From: Phaeoceros laevis
Lineage: Eukaryota > Anthocerotophyta > Anthocerotopsida > Notothyladales
Direction: 5' to 3'
Length of the DNA stretch: 44,339 nt
NCBI GenBank assembly: GCA_049999765.1
Contig: JBNGIQ010009257.1
Location: forward strand, 44,770-89,108
In this document: positions 29,588 to 40,659 of the stretch, one piece after another
How the letters are laid out: every line of letters starts with the position of its first letter
How positions within the stretch are numbered: position 1 is the stretch's first letter
The notes under the pieces: generated by a model
Databases searched by the model: none
Told to the model about the DNA's origin: nothing
The model's input: only the letters and a program-made list of their open reading frames with translations
Program-made: the position numbers and the translations under genes

Positions 29588-30519
29588 ATGGCGGCGCCTG
29601 ATCATAGACTCATGTATTGGGTGCGTTGGCTAGAGTATCTGGCCCCGTCCTTCGATGAAGAGTGGCAAGCGCTGATCGCTGGCACCATCAAAGGCATACT
29701 CCGGCGGGAGGAATTGCGCAGACGCCTGCTTGGTTTCCGCGTGAAAAGGCGCCCGTACCGCAAGGTGAAGGTCGCTCTCTCTCGCGGGGCTTGAAGAACC
29801 TGAGAGTAGGGGAGATTGGTCAGTTGTTGCGTTGCAGGCGCGTAGGTTGCTGAAATCAAGAGGGAATTGTGGAGTGTGGTAGGATTGTTGCCGCACTGGA
29901 TCCTTACCTGGTAATCATGGATCAGAGGCACAGAGGACCTGGAAAGCAGCGCCGGGGAAGAAGACACGCTTGTCCAGATCAGTACGAAGCAAGGCCACGA
30001 GGGCGCCCCTCGCCCGATGACCACTTGCTGTATAGGTCACGACAGCCAAGTTTTATCCCTGCACAGTCTCAATATTCAAGTCATCTGCGTCATAGCCATG
30101 TGTTACCCGTAGAGGAGTCTTACCGCACTAACTTTTCTCGTCCACAAAGATTTGCAGCACCCACACTGCACCGGGATGCACCTTGGCCAAGACAGGAGTC
30201 ACGTCGACCACCTGAGCGTAGTTTCCTAGAGGCAAAAGTTAGTCTAGAAGTTGATATTCTTGCTAGGCTAGTCAGGAACGCAGAGACAGCAGCCATTAGT
30301 AGGTCCAAGTTTATGTTTGCAGCACTTAATACAATACGTGTGCAATTAGAGTCCATTAGCAATAAATTGAATGTATCTGAGACCGCCAATGTACTAGATT
30401 GTGTCCACGTAAATGTAAAAGAATCCAAAGCTGTGAAGCCTGAACACATACCTCACTCTGGCATTTACAAGTGTTGTCTAGAATGTCTCAATGCAATTTC
30501 ATGTCAGTGCACCTGGTGA
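29588..30519 (+). pseudogene. gag: copia-2 Gag, N-terminal extension
   Basis: Two overlapping frames. ATG 29588 opens 68 codons with WVRWLEYLAPSFDEEWQ and a basic end (RVKRRPYRKVKV), closing at 29794. The frame 29869-30519 continues with an arginine/proline-rich basic stretch and then a helical part (LEVDILARLVRNAETAAISR, TIRVQLESISNKL). Copia-1 has the same order: a short tryptophan-containing head, a basic region, then a coiled coil ahead of the capsid domain. This long Gag extension seems to be a feature of the lineage. Exact original joins are uncertain. Confidence 0.6.
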
Positions 30520-30547
30520 GGGTGCAAGTCAGCCCACGTCCTTTTAA

Positions 30548-30901
30548 AACCTGGAGGAAAGCTCAGACAACGGTTTTGATCAAGCCCTCGAGTGGCAAGT
30601 GCTCAAGAGTATTAGGAACCTGTTTCTAGAAAGTGATTCTAAAATGGAGGAAACAAATGAACAACGTCGTGAGCGTGAAAGGAAAGAGAAGGAAAGGCGT
30701 GAAAAAGAGAGGGAAAGGCGTGAAAAAGAACGTGAAGACGAAGAAAGAGAGGAAAAGGAGCTAGATGCAAAGCTCCCTATAGTCAAAATTGACTTCAAAG
30801 AAAAAGATAGACTTACCAGAGGAGTAAACTACGATGTCTGGGTTATGAGGATGCGTGGCTTCTTACGAGAGGCACAGCTTTGGGAGTATGTGACTTTCTG
30901 A
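30548..30901 (+). pseudogene. gag: copia-2 Gag, charged helix and start of capsid domain
   Basis: After a linker comes a stretch of about 34 residues made almost only of E, R and K (EQRRERERKEKERREKERER and on), which is likely to form a single stable helix. The capsid domain then begins: FKEKDRLTRGVNYDVWVMRM, matching FKEKDRLVTNAEYDIWVMRM in copia-1. Copia-1 lacks the charged stretch. The frame breaks at TGA 30899-30901; the protein goes on in the next frame (SDNTRPESDEDLYG). Confidence 0.75.
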
Positions 30902-33332
30902 TAACACACGACCTGAGAGTGATGAAGACTTGTACGGTAGTCCCTCTAGCAGATACAAACAGACAACACCAGATCAGAAACGCTGGGATAAGTTTGATGA
31001 GAAAGAATAAGGAGTGATTAGAGTCGGCCTGAGTGAACAAATGGCTATGAATGTAATAGATGCGAAAACTTCAAAGGAAATCTGGGACCATCTTGCCATG
31101 GTCTATCATGCCAAGGACATGATGACTAGGATGGCTGCACAAACCAAGTTTCATTCGCTGAAAATGAGAGAAGGGGAACCCATAGACCAGTTTGTATCAC
31201 ACTTCAGAATTGCACCACAAAAGCCGGAACAAGCTGAAGGACAAGTGAAGGAGCAGGATGCGTGCATGAGGTTCCTGGCGTCTTTACCTCCGAGTTATAG
31301 TCACTTTGTGTCCAGCCAGAATGTCGTCTTGAGAATGGCAAGGCAGCTAGCCCTTGTTGCACATGTTGATGAAGATGAAATCCCTGCATTGGAGTTTAAC
31401 GAGTTGGTTGGTGCTCTCCTTCAAGAGAAGATGACTAGACAAACTGCTAAACCACCAAGGAGCCAGGCACTCTTCACAGCTAGGCCAAAGGGCCCACGGA
31501 GACCTGGTCAGCCACAGCGCAACAGGTTTGCCAACAACAAGGGAAAGTGGTCAGCAGCAAGTGGACCTGGAGAAGGGTCAGGCTCAAAGAAAAGGCCTGG
31601 AAATTGTAATTGGTGCGGGCTTTCCAATCATTGGGAGAGAGACTGTAGGAAGAAGAAAAACAATGAACCTAGGCGGGTTCCTATGCCTGAGGCCCACTCA
31701 GTGGCCAAGAAGGAGAAGACGTCGCCTTCGGTGTTGTTGGTTTGTTCTCCTCCTAGGCAAGTCTCGTCAAAGGCTGCATCTACATCTGAATTTGAGTGTT
31801 GCACGGATGGAAGCAAGCACAAGAAGATTAGATTTACACATCAGGCCCTTACTGTCTGCTTGAATGCATCTGGCTCATGTGAAGGGAGTTGGTATGTTGA
31901 TTCAGGGGCCACTGCACATATCTGCTGCGACAGATCAGTTTTCACAAGCTATGTGACAGGGATGAGTGCACAAAAAGTTTTGTTAGGTGATAATAGCCAG
32001 TTAGAAATAAGGGGAGTAGGGGAGGTTAGCTTGAGCCTCAAAAATGGTGGTGTACTTACACTTAGCAATGTACTACATGTCCCCTCGATCACCAAGAACT
32101 TGTTGTCGGTCCACCGGCTCACAAAAGACATCTTTGCTGAAGTTGTCTTCAAGAAGTCAATGTGCTTCATTAAGCAGTTAGGCAAAACAGTGGCTGTTGG
32201 AAGACTTGTGCATGATTTGTTCCTTTTGGATGCACAAAGTGTGTCAGCGCCTTCTGCACAACTCGCTGGAGTTAGTCCATCTGTAGGAAGTGCAGGTGTG
32301 ACACATATATGGCATATGAGATTAGGACACCCAAATCCTACCAAACTTAGTGCCATGGAAAAAGCAGACCTGTACTCGGATGGGTTGCCGAAGAATTTGA
32401 GCAAGTTGCCATTCTGCGAAGCATGCACATATGCAAAGCACCATGTTACTGCATTTCCGAAGGGAGGTGGCACCAAGGCAACTAGCTTGTTACAGCTGGT
32501 TCATGCTGACCTGTGCGGACCAGTGTCAAAAGATTCTTTCGGTGGAGGCAAGTACTTCTTGTCATTTATCAACGATTACAGTCGGTATGCACATGTGTAT
32601 GTGCTGAAAAATAAAAGTGATGCGTTTGAGAGCTTCAAGCATTACCACGCACAAGTTGAGCGGCAGCTTGGAGTGAAGATTCTTTGCCTCCGAACAGATA
32701 ATGGGGTAGAATTTGACTCCGACGCCTTCAACACATACTGTGAGTCCCTAGGCATTGCCAGACAATTCACTGTCCCGTACAATTCTTCTCAGAATGGAGT
32801 AGCTGAGCAGTGGAATAGGTCTGCGCAAGACATCACGAGGGCGTTATTAAAGCAGGCCAACTTGTCTATGTCCTACTGGGGAGAGGCAGTAAATACAGCT
32901 ACGTACCTACATAACTGCCTGCCGTCGAGTGCTGTGCAAGGCCATACACCATATGAACTTTGGAGTGGTCAGATGCCTTCTATTCAGCGTCTTCGGGTGT
33001 TCAGCTCACCAGCCTATGCTCATGTCCCTAAGCAGAAATGGGAGCATGCTAAACTATCAAATAGGGCAGTAAAGAGAGTTTTTATTGGCTATATTGATGG
33101 GATAAAGGCTTACAAGTTATTTGATCCGGTGACTCGGAAAGTGGAGTATGCACGTAGTGTGGTGTTTGACGAGGCTGCTCTTCTCAAGGTGCATGCGGTT
33201 GGTGACATGCCTGCAGCTCCTGCTCAAGGGGAGGGACAGCAATTAGTGGCACTCCCGACATGGAGTTATACATACCAGCACTTGCTTCATTACTGGCAAC
33301 TGTTCAGACAGGCCACTTGGACAATATGCTAA
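30893..33332 (+). pseudogene. gag-pol: copia-2 Gag end, protease and integrase
   Basis: Capsid remainder (WDHLAMVYHAKDMM, PIDQFVSHFRIA, FLASLPPSYSHFV), then an intact zinc knuckle CNWCGLSNHWERDC. The protease has GSWYVDSGATAHIC. The pre-integrase module has IWHMRLGHPNP and CEACTYAKHH. The integrase triad is D in HADLCGP, D in RTDNGVEF and E in GVAEQWN. Further on are SYWGEAVNTATYL and RVFIGYIDGIKAYKL. A TAA just before 31014 interrupts the capsid. Unlike copia-1, Gag and Pol are in one frame here, which shows that the ancestral element had a gag-pol fusion. The frame is lost by a minus-one shift near 33260. Confidence 0.93.
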
Positions 33333-34129
33333 CGACATCACAAGTACATGCCGTAGCAGCTGCAAATACAAATCCTGCAGACCCAATCACCATGAGAGAA
33401 GCATACAGTGGACCTGATGGAGATGCCTGGAAAAAGGCAGTTGAGGACGAGTATAATTCGATCATCAAAAATGGTACCTGGACTCTGCAGGAACTGCCAA
33501 AGGGAAGATGGGCGATTAGTAACAAATAAGTCTTTAAGACTAAGTACAATGCCGATGGAAGCATTGAGCGATACAAAGCTAGACTCGTTGTTAGAGGTTT
33601 TTCACAAAGAGAGGGTGAAGACTACTTCAAAAGTTTCGCACCTATAGTCAACTTTCCCACATTGCATCTTGTCCTTGCAGTAGCAGTACATAAAGACCTT
33701 GATCTAGAACAGATGGACGTACGTACCGCATTTTTGAATGGAGAACTAGATGAGGAGATCTACATGGCCCAGCCAGAAGGGTATGTAAAGAGGGGAAGTG
33801 AGCACCTTGTTTGTAAGCTGCACAAGACCTTATATGGTCTAAAGCAAAGCCCACGTGCATGGCACACAGGGTTAGATAGTTTTCTGATTAAGTGTGGGTT
33901 CAAGAAGGCTTCAGCTGACGGGAACTTGTACATACTTAAAAGGAAAGGTGCTTACATATTACTGCTTGTGTACGTGGATGATTTGATCATCGCTGCCACA
34001 CCTGGACCTACAAGCTTGCTAGCCACGGTAAAGAACCTTCTGAAAGCAGAGTTCGAGATGTCAGATCTCGGTCCTCTGAAATGGTGTCTTGGAGTTGAGA
34101 TCATCCACAACAGAAGCAGCGGAAACTGA
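33260..34129 (+). pseudogene. pol: copia-2 reverse transcriptase
   Basis: RT landmarks: AWKKAVEDEYNSI, NGTWTLQELPKG, YKARLVVRGFSQ, QMDVRTAFLNGEL, YGLKQSPRAWH and active site LLLVYVDDLII. TAA 33527-33529 replaces the tryptophan seen in copia-1 (CKWVFK). The frame ends at TGA 34127-34129 after a minus-one shift near 34105. Confidence 0.93.
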
Positions 34130-34981
34130 AGCTGTCATAGAAGAAGTACATTGATGATATGTTAAGGAAGTTTAATTTGGCGGAAGCACATGGATCCAAC
34201 ACTCCTCTGGCTACAGACATGAAGCTTACTAGAGATCAAGCAGCCAGTAGTGCTGCAGAGAAGCGGGAAATGGCAACAATACCATACAAAGCTGAAGTAG
34301 GGACACTCATCTATTTGACATGCTTGACGAGGGTGGAAATCGCATTCTCGGTCCATCTAGTGTCACAGTCCCTGGCTGCATATGGTAGAGACCATTGGAC
34401 GCAGGTTAAGCGGATGATGCGTTATTTGAAGTACACAGCTAGCTTCTGCATCACATACAGGCTGAGTGACGGAAAAATATTAGCATTGGAGGGGTTCTGC
34501 GACAGTGATTGGGCAGCAGACCCTGATTCTCGTAAGTCAGTTGCTGCTTACGTGTTTATGCTAGCAGGAGGACCAGTTTCCTGGTCATGCAAGAAAAATG
34601 CAAGCATTTGTCTATCTAGCACTGAGGCGGAATATAAAACCCTCACAGTAGCTGCCAAGGAGGCAGTTTGGGATCGCCGATGCTTCCAAGGATGATGTTG
34701 GGCAGGCACAGCTGGAGCCTACAAGGTTGTTCTGTGACAATCAGGGAGCTATTGCGTTAGCAAACAACCCGGTTTTTCACTCTAGGACGAAACATATCGA
34801 AGTTCACCATCATTTCATTCGAGATGTGGTGGCAAGGGGCGAGATCCAGCTGCTCTACATCAACACATCCGAAAATCCTGCTGACATCTTGACCAAGGCC
34901 TTGCCAGCAGATCAGCATAAGAAGCATTGCATCCGACTTGGCCTTGTGCTTGAAGAAGAAGAAGAAGATGCAAAAGCATAG
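34105..34981 (+). pseudogene. pol: copia-2 RNase H
   Basis: It continues as KLKLS, a TAG, then KKYIDDMLRKFNLAEAHG. RNase H landmarks: LEGFCDSDWAADPDSRKS, LSSTEAEYKTLTVAAKEAVW, then, after a frameshift near 34690, FCDNQGAIALANNPVFHSRT, KHIEVHHHFIRDVV and NPADILTKALP. The end at TAG 34979-34981 matches the end of copia-1 pol, with an added acidic tail (EEEEEDAKA). Confidence 0.92.
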
Positions 34982-35115
34982 ATTAGAATGCAGTAGATTC
35001 AGAATGCATGCATAGGGTTCAAAGTTGTCATTGAGTCAGAACAAACCTGGTCAGTGATTAAGTCTGCGAGTCTATATGCATGTCTGGTACTGCATAGAGA
35101 AACATGAACAGTAGG

Positions 35116-35634
35116 TCAGAAAGCTATGACTGCATGACACGCAAAGGAGGTGAAGTGAGGCACATGCGCACCGTAGTGATTTGCGAAAGTTGAAGGTGCA
35201 CTGCAGGAGACTCTGGAGCGCAGAAATCGCAAGCCAGTGCGGCGACAGAAAAAGGATGCAGGTGCCCAGTTCACACCCCTACAGGTGAGTACGCAGCCAT
35301 AGCGGTGATGCCCAACAGGTAGAAGCAATCGCCTTTCCAGTGATAGGAATTCAGACTCGGAGGAGGAGAGGCGATTGTCGAGGAGAGGCGATTGTCGATC
35401 CAAGCAGCTGCAGCAGTTTCCTCAGCCAAAGCCGAAGGTGAGAAGTCTCTGTTCAGTCAGGCGTTCAGCATGGCGCAGTAAGGCGCCGCTACATGTGTGA
35501 AAGAACCTGATGACATTGGTGAGGAATCTAAGCAGTGGTAGGAGCTTGGTGGACAGCATCACAACGGTGGAGCGGCAGCGGAACGTAATCGAAAGGAGTG
35601 AACTAAGAATGACCGGCAGCGCGGGAGTTTGCAT
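35116..35634 (-). pseudogene. Antisense ORF between pol and 3' LTR of copia-2 (broken)
   Basis: The counterpart of the 142-codon antisense frame of copia-1. The C-terminal half is open from 35403 to TGA 35118-35116 and has RRLLLPVG, GCVLTCRGVNWAP and FCRRTG, each aligning with copia-1. The N-terminal half (35634-35422) is in another frame and has only a weak match (STVVMLSTKLLPLL against TTLVWITAKFDTLI). So it was once continuous and has since been shifted. No known family is recognised. The conserved cysteines suggest a small metal-binding or disulphide-rich protein, but that is a guess. Confidence 0.55.
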
Positions 35635-35635
35635 C

Positions 35636-35644
35636 GAGTGGGGG
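35636..35644 (+). promoter_or_regulatory. Polypurine tract of copia-2
   Basis: GAGTGGGGG ends at the first base before the 3' LTR. Confidence 0.8.
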
Positions 35645-35880
35645 TGTTGGGAAACCCTAACACCTTCGTTTAGGTTTAATTAACTTTAATTAGAGGACAC
35701 AAACTCTAGTTGAAGTATGTAGGGTTAGTTAGACGTTAGTGAAGGTGACGGTTGTGACCGTCACCTGTCACGAGACATAAGTGCTGCCGGCACGAGTGGA
35801 CTCTTGTCCTTGTATCCCCTTTCTTGCAATGCACGCTTCTCTAAGCTATAAGATCTGATGCAAACCTAGTATTAACAACA
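35645..35880 (+). repeat. 3' LTR of copia-2
   Basis: 236 bases, with 13 substitutions relative to the 5' LTR and no length change. Confidence 0.95.
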
Positions 35881-35885
35881 CTGGA
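35881..35885. repeat. Target-site duplication CTGGA, right of copia-2
   Basis: Identical to 29314-29318. Confidence 0.92.
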
Positions 35886-37260
35886 CACACGAGGGAAAAG
35901 TCAGGATACTTGACACTAGCACACCAAAAGAGAATGCTGTAGTGTTGGTAACCCTGGGAAAAGGAAAGAATCTGGAAGAGGACATGGAAGACGCATATGG
36001 CAAGGAGCTGCAACTAAAATCTTTTGAAATGGATTGGGACCATGAGCAAGGCGTGGCGAAACATTCGAGAGACCTCAGATCCCCTGAGATGCAGGTAGGC
36101 AGAGCTCTAGGTACAGTGCATGTTGTGGGACAGCCAGAAGCTGACATTAAGACCCCCACAAATGTCAAAAAGACAAAACCTCAAGAAAACAACTTGGAGC
36201 AGATAATGGAGGATGTGGTAATGGAAATACCTGACAAGGGACTGATCACACCACGGACGCTAGTGTATGTTCAGGAAAGGGAAAAGGTGCAGAACATGCC
36301 CGTTATCCTGGGGACACCGGGTGAACAAATAGAGGGGTATAACCTGGGCAATTGGGTATCCCTAGAGGTTCGTAAAAGTTTGATGGTGAAGTACACCTAC
36401 TTGTGGAAGAAGGCGAGCTAGGTGGTATTCAACTGCCACAAATGCTTAGCAATGAAACGGAGTATGAGCAGATTGTCCACAGTGCTATTTCTGTTCTTGA
36501 GGACGGTGGCATCATCAACGGGAGTTTTGAAAGATCGATAGATGAAATATCCGTACATATGAAAGGAGAGAAAACTTTGAGGATCTCTCTGAGACTGAAA
36601 TCTAACGTAGCATCACAGGGGAAAATGTTAGATTTCTGGCAGTGGATTAGCAATGGGTCTGATATGGATATCTTCAATAAGATGTGTAAGAAAGAAAAGG
36701 ATTGGAAGGAGATACCCATTCATGTATGCATGTTAAATAGTGGACAGGAAGGTGAAGTTGTCGGCACCTCCCAAGTTGATATGTGTATTGCTGATTTGGG
36801 GGTTGACAAGATGCTTGAGACGCATTGGATTGATATCGAGGTAAGAAGGTCCAAGGAAGGTGTTTCTCAGCTGCTAGTTGAAGAGAAAGGATTAGGAGAA
36901 TATCAGCGGTTGCAAATATGGACAAAAGAAAACGACCAAAACAGAATTATGAAGGAAGTCCTGGAGCTTGTCAGGGATGGAGGTATTATTACGGAAGATC
37001 TGGATAAGTCGCTCCTGGAAGCGAAATTACATTATCAAGAAGGGAAAAATCGAAGACTAGAGATCTAGTTGAACCCGGTTTTGAAAGATCAGGAGTCGAG
37101 TCTTTCCTACTGGAAATGGATAGACAAAGCAACAGAAGCGAAGATGTACGTAAAGTTGATATCATACACAGGAACTAGCCCATCTAAAACAGTGGTGATT
37201 AGAAATCGACCGGAACCTAAGGTGGTCTTGGTTGATTCGAGGGTGTTTGCTGAGTGCTAG
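35886..37260 (+). pseudogene. LINE-2 ORF1, C-terminal part with repeated domains
   Basis: The frame open at the insertion continues (HEGKVRILDTSTPKE, then LVTLGKGKNLEEDMEDAYG) to 36421, with a shift near 36380 into 36403-37068, and after TAG 37066-37068 to TAG 37258-37260. Two related segments follow one another. Segment 1 (about 36364-36735) has LLVEEGELGGIQL, VLEDGGIING, LRISLRLKS and FWQWISN. Segment 2 (about 36835-37200) has LLVEEKGLGEYQRLQIW, LVRDGGIITE, RRLEI and YWKWIDK. A probable third copy lies before copia-2 (28770-29010). I do not know this domain. It makes ORF1 unusually long, roughly 950 codons in total. Confidence 0.7.
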
Positions 37261-37463
37261 GAAGGAAAACGGGTTACAAGAGCTTCAGTAAAGGAAGTAA
37301 ACATGAAGGCGGTGGTGGGTACACCCTTGCAGGAAACCCCTCTTCAGGAACAATCAATCAACGGGGCTGGACCTGCAGCTTTGAAGAACAAAGCAACATC
37401 AGAACCAGCGAAGAAAGGGAAGAGTAAGCCAATTGGACATAGGAAACTGGTGAATCTTACCTG

Positions 37464-38272
37464 ATGTCTGTTACCTACAAAAAAACAAACCAGGAGTGCC
37501 AGCTTCAGATAGTTTCGTGGAATGTGAGGGGTTTGGGAGATTTTAAGCATACACATCTTAGGAAGACAAGAATTAACCACTTCCTAACAACTCAGTGCAA
37601 CTGGGACATAGTCCTAATTCAAGAGCATAAACTGAACCAGCTGAAAATAGACAAAATTAAACGGATTTTTTTGCCTCAAGGCAAGACTTGGAGGCTGGAG
37701 GCTGATGAGTCAAGGGGTGGTATAGCGATCGCAGTTAAGCTTGAGCTTGCTGATAGAGTAGTCTCCATAGGTCATGACGTAAGGAAGAACTTCATGTGGA
37801 TAAAGCTTAAGCTGGATTCCGGAGAGATAGGGATTTGTAACATCTACACCCCCTGTAGAGCTAACCAACGGGACTGGCTTTGGAGCATAATGGATAACAT
37901 TTTAGATGTAGAGATTGAGTGGATAGTGGGCGGTGATTTCAACTTTGTAAATTCAGAGAGGACAAGGAAGGGGGGAGGGATCCTGAAAGAACCCTTGTAT
38001 CCCTGAAATGGCAGGAACTTAGAGACACTAGATTAAAAATTTGTGACCCATTGCAGATATCCCTTGCAAAACGAATGCGAAATTCTCTTCAATTTAGTTG
38101 GACAAATGACCAAGATGACCCTCTTGGATTCATTGCAAGTAGACTGGATAGGATTTACATACCTGACAAATGACAAAGAATCCAGCGCTACGGCATTATA
38201 CCGAATACTGCGCAGTCTGACCATGCTCCGGTGCTGCTGGAGATCAGTATTGCAGACGAAATGCTAACTCAT
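37464..38272 (+). pseudogene. LINE-2 ORF2: AP-type endonuclease
   Basis: ATG 37464. Landmarks: IVSWNVRGLGDF (N), VLIQEHKL (E), GGIAIAVKL, ICNIYTPC, WIVGGDFNFV (D and N). After a minus-one shift near 37995: LKWQELRDTRL, FSWTNDQ, SRLDRIYI, a TGA at 38171, then QSDHAPVLLE. All catalytic positions are visible, and the arrangement is that of plant L1 endonuclease. The gap of about 200 bases after ORF1 carries no domain. Confidence 0.88.
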
Positions 38273-40659
38273 GCTTGTAGCGAAGCGAAGTTATGGAGGA
38301 TGAATACCGACCTGTTAAAGGATGCGGGAGTGTATGAAAAGATCAAGGGTATATGGAAGCAACAACAAGAAGATGTGAGCAAGGATGGATTAGCCAAGCT
38401 CCTGCAAGCTTTGGATGAAACCAGGAAATTCTTACGGAAGCATGGAGCCCAAAAAGCAAGAGAAAAAAGGAGGAAAGAGCTGAAGAAGCTTTAGCTAGAG
38501 AGAGGGTCTCAGTAGCTCAGAGGCAGGTGGAGGCAGTGAATACCAAAAACTCTGAGGTGTTGCAGGAGCTGGCTGAAGCCAAGCTGACTCTGAAGGCACT
38601 GGAAAACAGGAAGGCTAAGGGTTGGTATCTAAGAGCAAAAATTAAGTGGGCTGCCAAAGGAGATATCCCACAGAAGTTTTTTCTTCTCTCGTCTACGACA
38701 AAGTAGAAGCAAGAATAAGATCCCCCCCTTGCCGAACAGCCAAGGGAGAATGATGGAAGAACATGATGACCTTAAGGCCATGATTGAGTGTCATTTCAAG
38801 CAGTTCCTGCAAGGCAAGGACAAGGGTGAGGACTAGGAAACCAAAATGCAGCAATATGACAACTTCCCTTTGAAGGTTATAGCTGAGCAAAATGCAATCT
38901 TGGAAGCAGACATCACAGAGGAGGAGCTAAAGGAGCATGTTCAGGGCATCCCAAATGGGAAGAGCCCCGGAATCGATGGATTCCCTAAGGAATTCTTCCA
39001 ATGGGGCTGGGCGTTCATAAAAAAGATCTTGATGGAGGCTCTGTCTCAGGTCTGGGAAGGTGGTACAATGGGCAAAACCCTGAATGAGAGTCTGATTGCA
39101 ATAGTTCCAAAACCAAAAGCAGAACAAGGTATAAAGTTCTGGAGGCCTTTGTCATTACTCACCACGTTTTACAAGATGATCTCGAAGGTGCTGCCGTTTA
39201 TGGATAGCTGGATTCAGAAGGAACAAAGGGGATTTATCAGAGGCAGGTGTATCCTTGACAATGTACTATTACTGAGAGAAACAAAATGGTGGTTGAATCA
39301 AGAAGGTACCTTCTGTGATGTTGTCTCCAGACTTTGAGAAGGCATACGATAATGTAGAATGGCATTTTCTCTGGGAGTGTTTGCAAAGACTTTGGAAACA
39401 AATACAGAAGATGGATTGGAATCTTGATGGAGGATGCTGGAGCTCGGGTGGCAGTGAATGGGGATGTTACTGACCGAATCCCGATCAGTAAGGCAGTTAG
39501 ACAAGGTGACCCGCTTTCCCCTACTCTGTTTGTAATCCTAACAGATTTTCTCATCTGGAAGATTAAAGAAAGTCAGGAGGTCAAAGACATCATTGATCCA
39601 GAAGGAGAGGAACTGAAAGCTTCAGGTTTCGCTGACGATACTCTCCTTTTTCTGAAACCTTAACAAGAGTCGTTGGAAGCTACTCTTCAGATCATTGATG
39701 ATTTTGGCTTCGTGTCTAGAGTTGGAGTCAACTGGGATAAAACTAAGATGCTCTGTCTGAATATGGAGGAGATCCCTGCAATCATTCAGCACATTGCAAG
39801 GATTAGTGGAGAAGATACGCACAAATTTTTAGGACTCCCATTTAGGGAAGGAGAAGAAAATACAGAAGTTGGCAAACAGGTTTGCCTTAGATTTATCAAA
39901 AAAGCTAGAGGTTTGCAGATCATGGAGCTTACCCTTGCAGCGCGGGTCCTGGCGGTGAACCATATCTTGACAGTCACACTGTGGTACTTCATTTTTGCTT
40001 GGGCCCCCACAGAAGAAGATCTGAAGAAACTCAAGAAGGTCGCAGAGAACTTCTTATGGAACAAACCTGTGGACTCCCCCTCGAAAGGAAGCAAAGTTGC
40101 TTGGCCACATTTGATCCAACCAAAGACCGAGGGTGGGCTAGGCTTGGTTGACCCGATGCAGAAAGCCAAAGTGCTCCATGGCCAGTGGGTCATTAAAGCT
40201 CTTTCGCCTTCTGCCTATCCATGGAAAATTTACATGAAGAGAAGGTTAGAATCTGTTGGGGCAGTAACAGATGGTACTACCAGGGTCTCGCACCTGTTTG
40301 CCTCTAGACCTAAAATGACAAATCTGGATGGTTCTCCGATGTGGCGTGTGATCTGGAGCAGTTGGGAAGAACTAAGATCCTTACTGATTTGGACCCCTCC
40401 ACTGAACAGGGAAGAAGCTGCTGCTGCGAAAATTCAAGGCCATGGTCAAGTTTGGGAGTCAGAAACACATAAAGTTATTATCAGATCTCGAAAACTTGCT
40501 AATGCAGCTCGTAAGGGTCTCACGAACCTGGGTGATGTGTGGGACTGGGATCAAGGGCGATGGAGCACGTGGCGTGAATTGAAGGAACACTTCGGCGTCC
40601 CTAGAGGCTGTGCGAAACTGGTATGTGAAACTATCCAGAGAGGCCTGAAAGAAAACTAA
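38273..40659 (+). pseudogene. LINE-2 ORF2: linker and reverse transcriptase
   Basis: The linker has coiled-coil character (ALARERVSVAQRQVEAV, KIKWAAKGDIPQKFF, then SQGRMMEEHDDLKAMI). RT blocks: IPNGKSPGIDGFPKEFF, ESLIAIVPKPK, WRPLSLLTTFYKMISK, EQRGFIRGRCILDNVLLL, motif A DFEKAYDNVEW, motif B VRQGDPLSPTLFV, motif C GFADDTLLFL (FADD), then WDKTKMLCLNM and KFLGLPF. Frames change at about 38490, 38690, 39325 and 39420. Stops at 38834 (TAG) and 39661 (TAA) interrupt it. The last 328 codons are clean and include the WPHLIQPKTEGGLGLVD region seen in plant L1. Confidence 0.9.

Larger units (their letters stand above)
29319..35880 (+). mobile_element. Ty1/copia LTR retrotransposon, copia-2
   Basis: A complete element of 6562 bases with 236-base LTRs, Met-tRNA primer site, gag, protease, integrase, RT, RNase H, polypurine tract and TSD CTGGA. 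The LTRs differ at 13 positions (94.5 percent identity), so it is older than copia-1. It is related to copia-1 in gene content, in gag architecture and in an antisense ORF before the 3' LTR. It is nested in LINE-2. Several frameshifts and stops make it non-functional. Confidence 0.95.
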
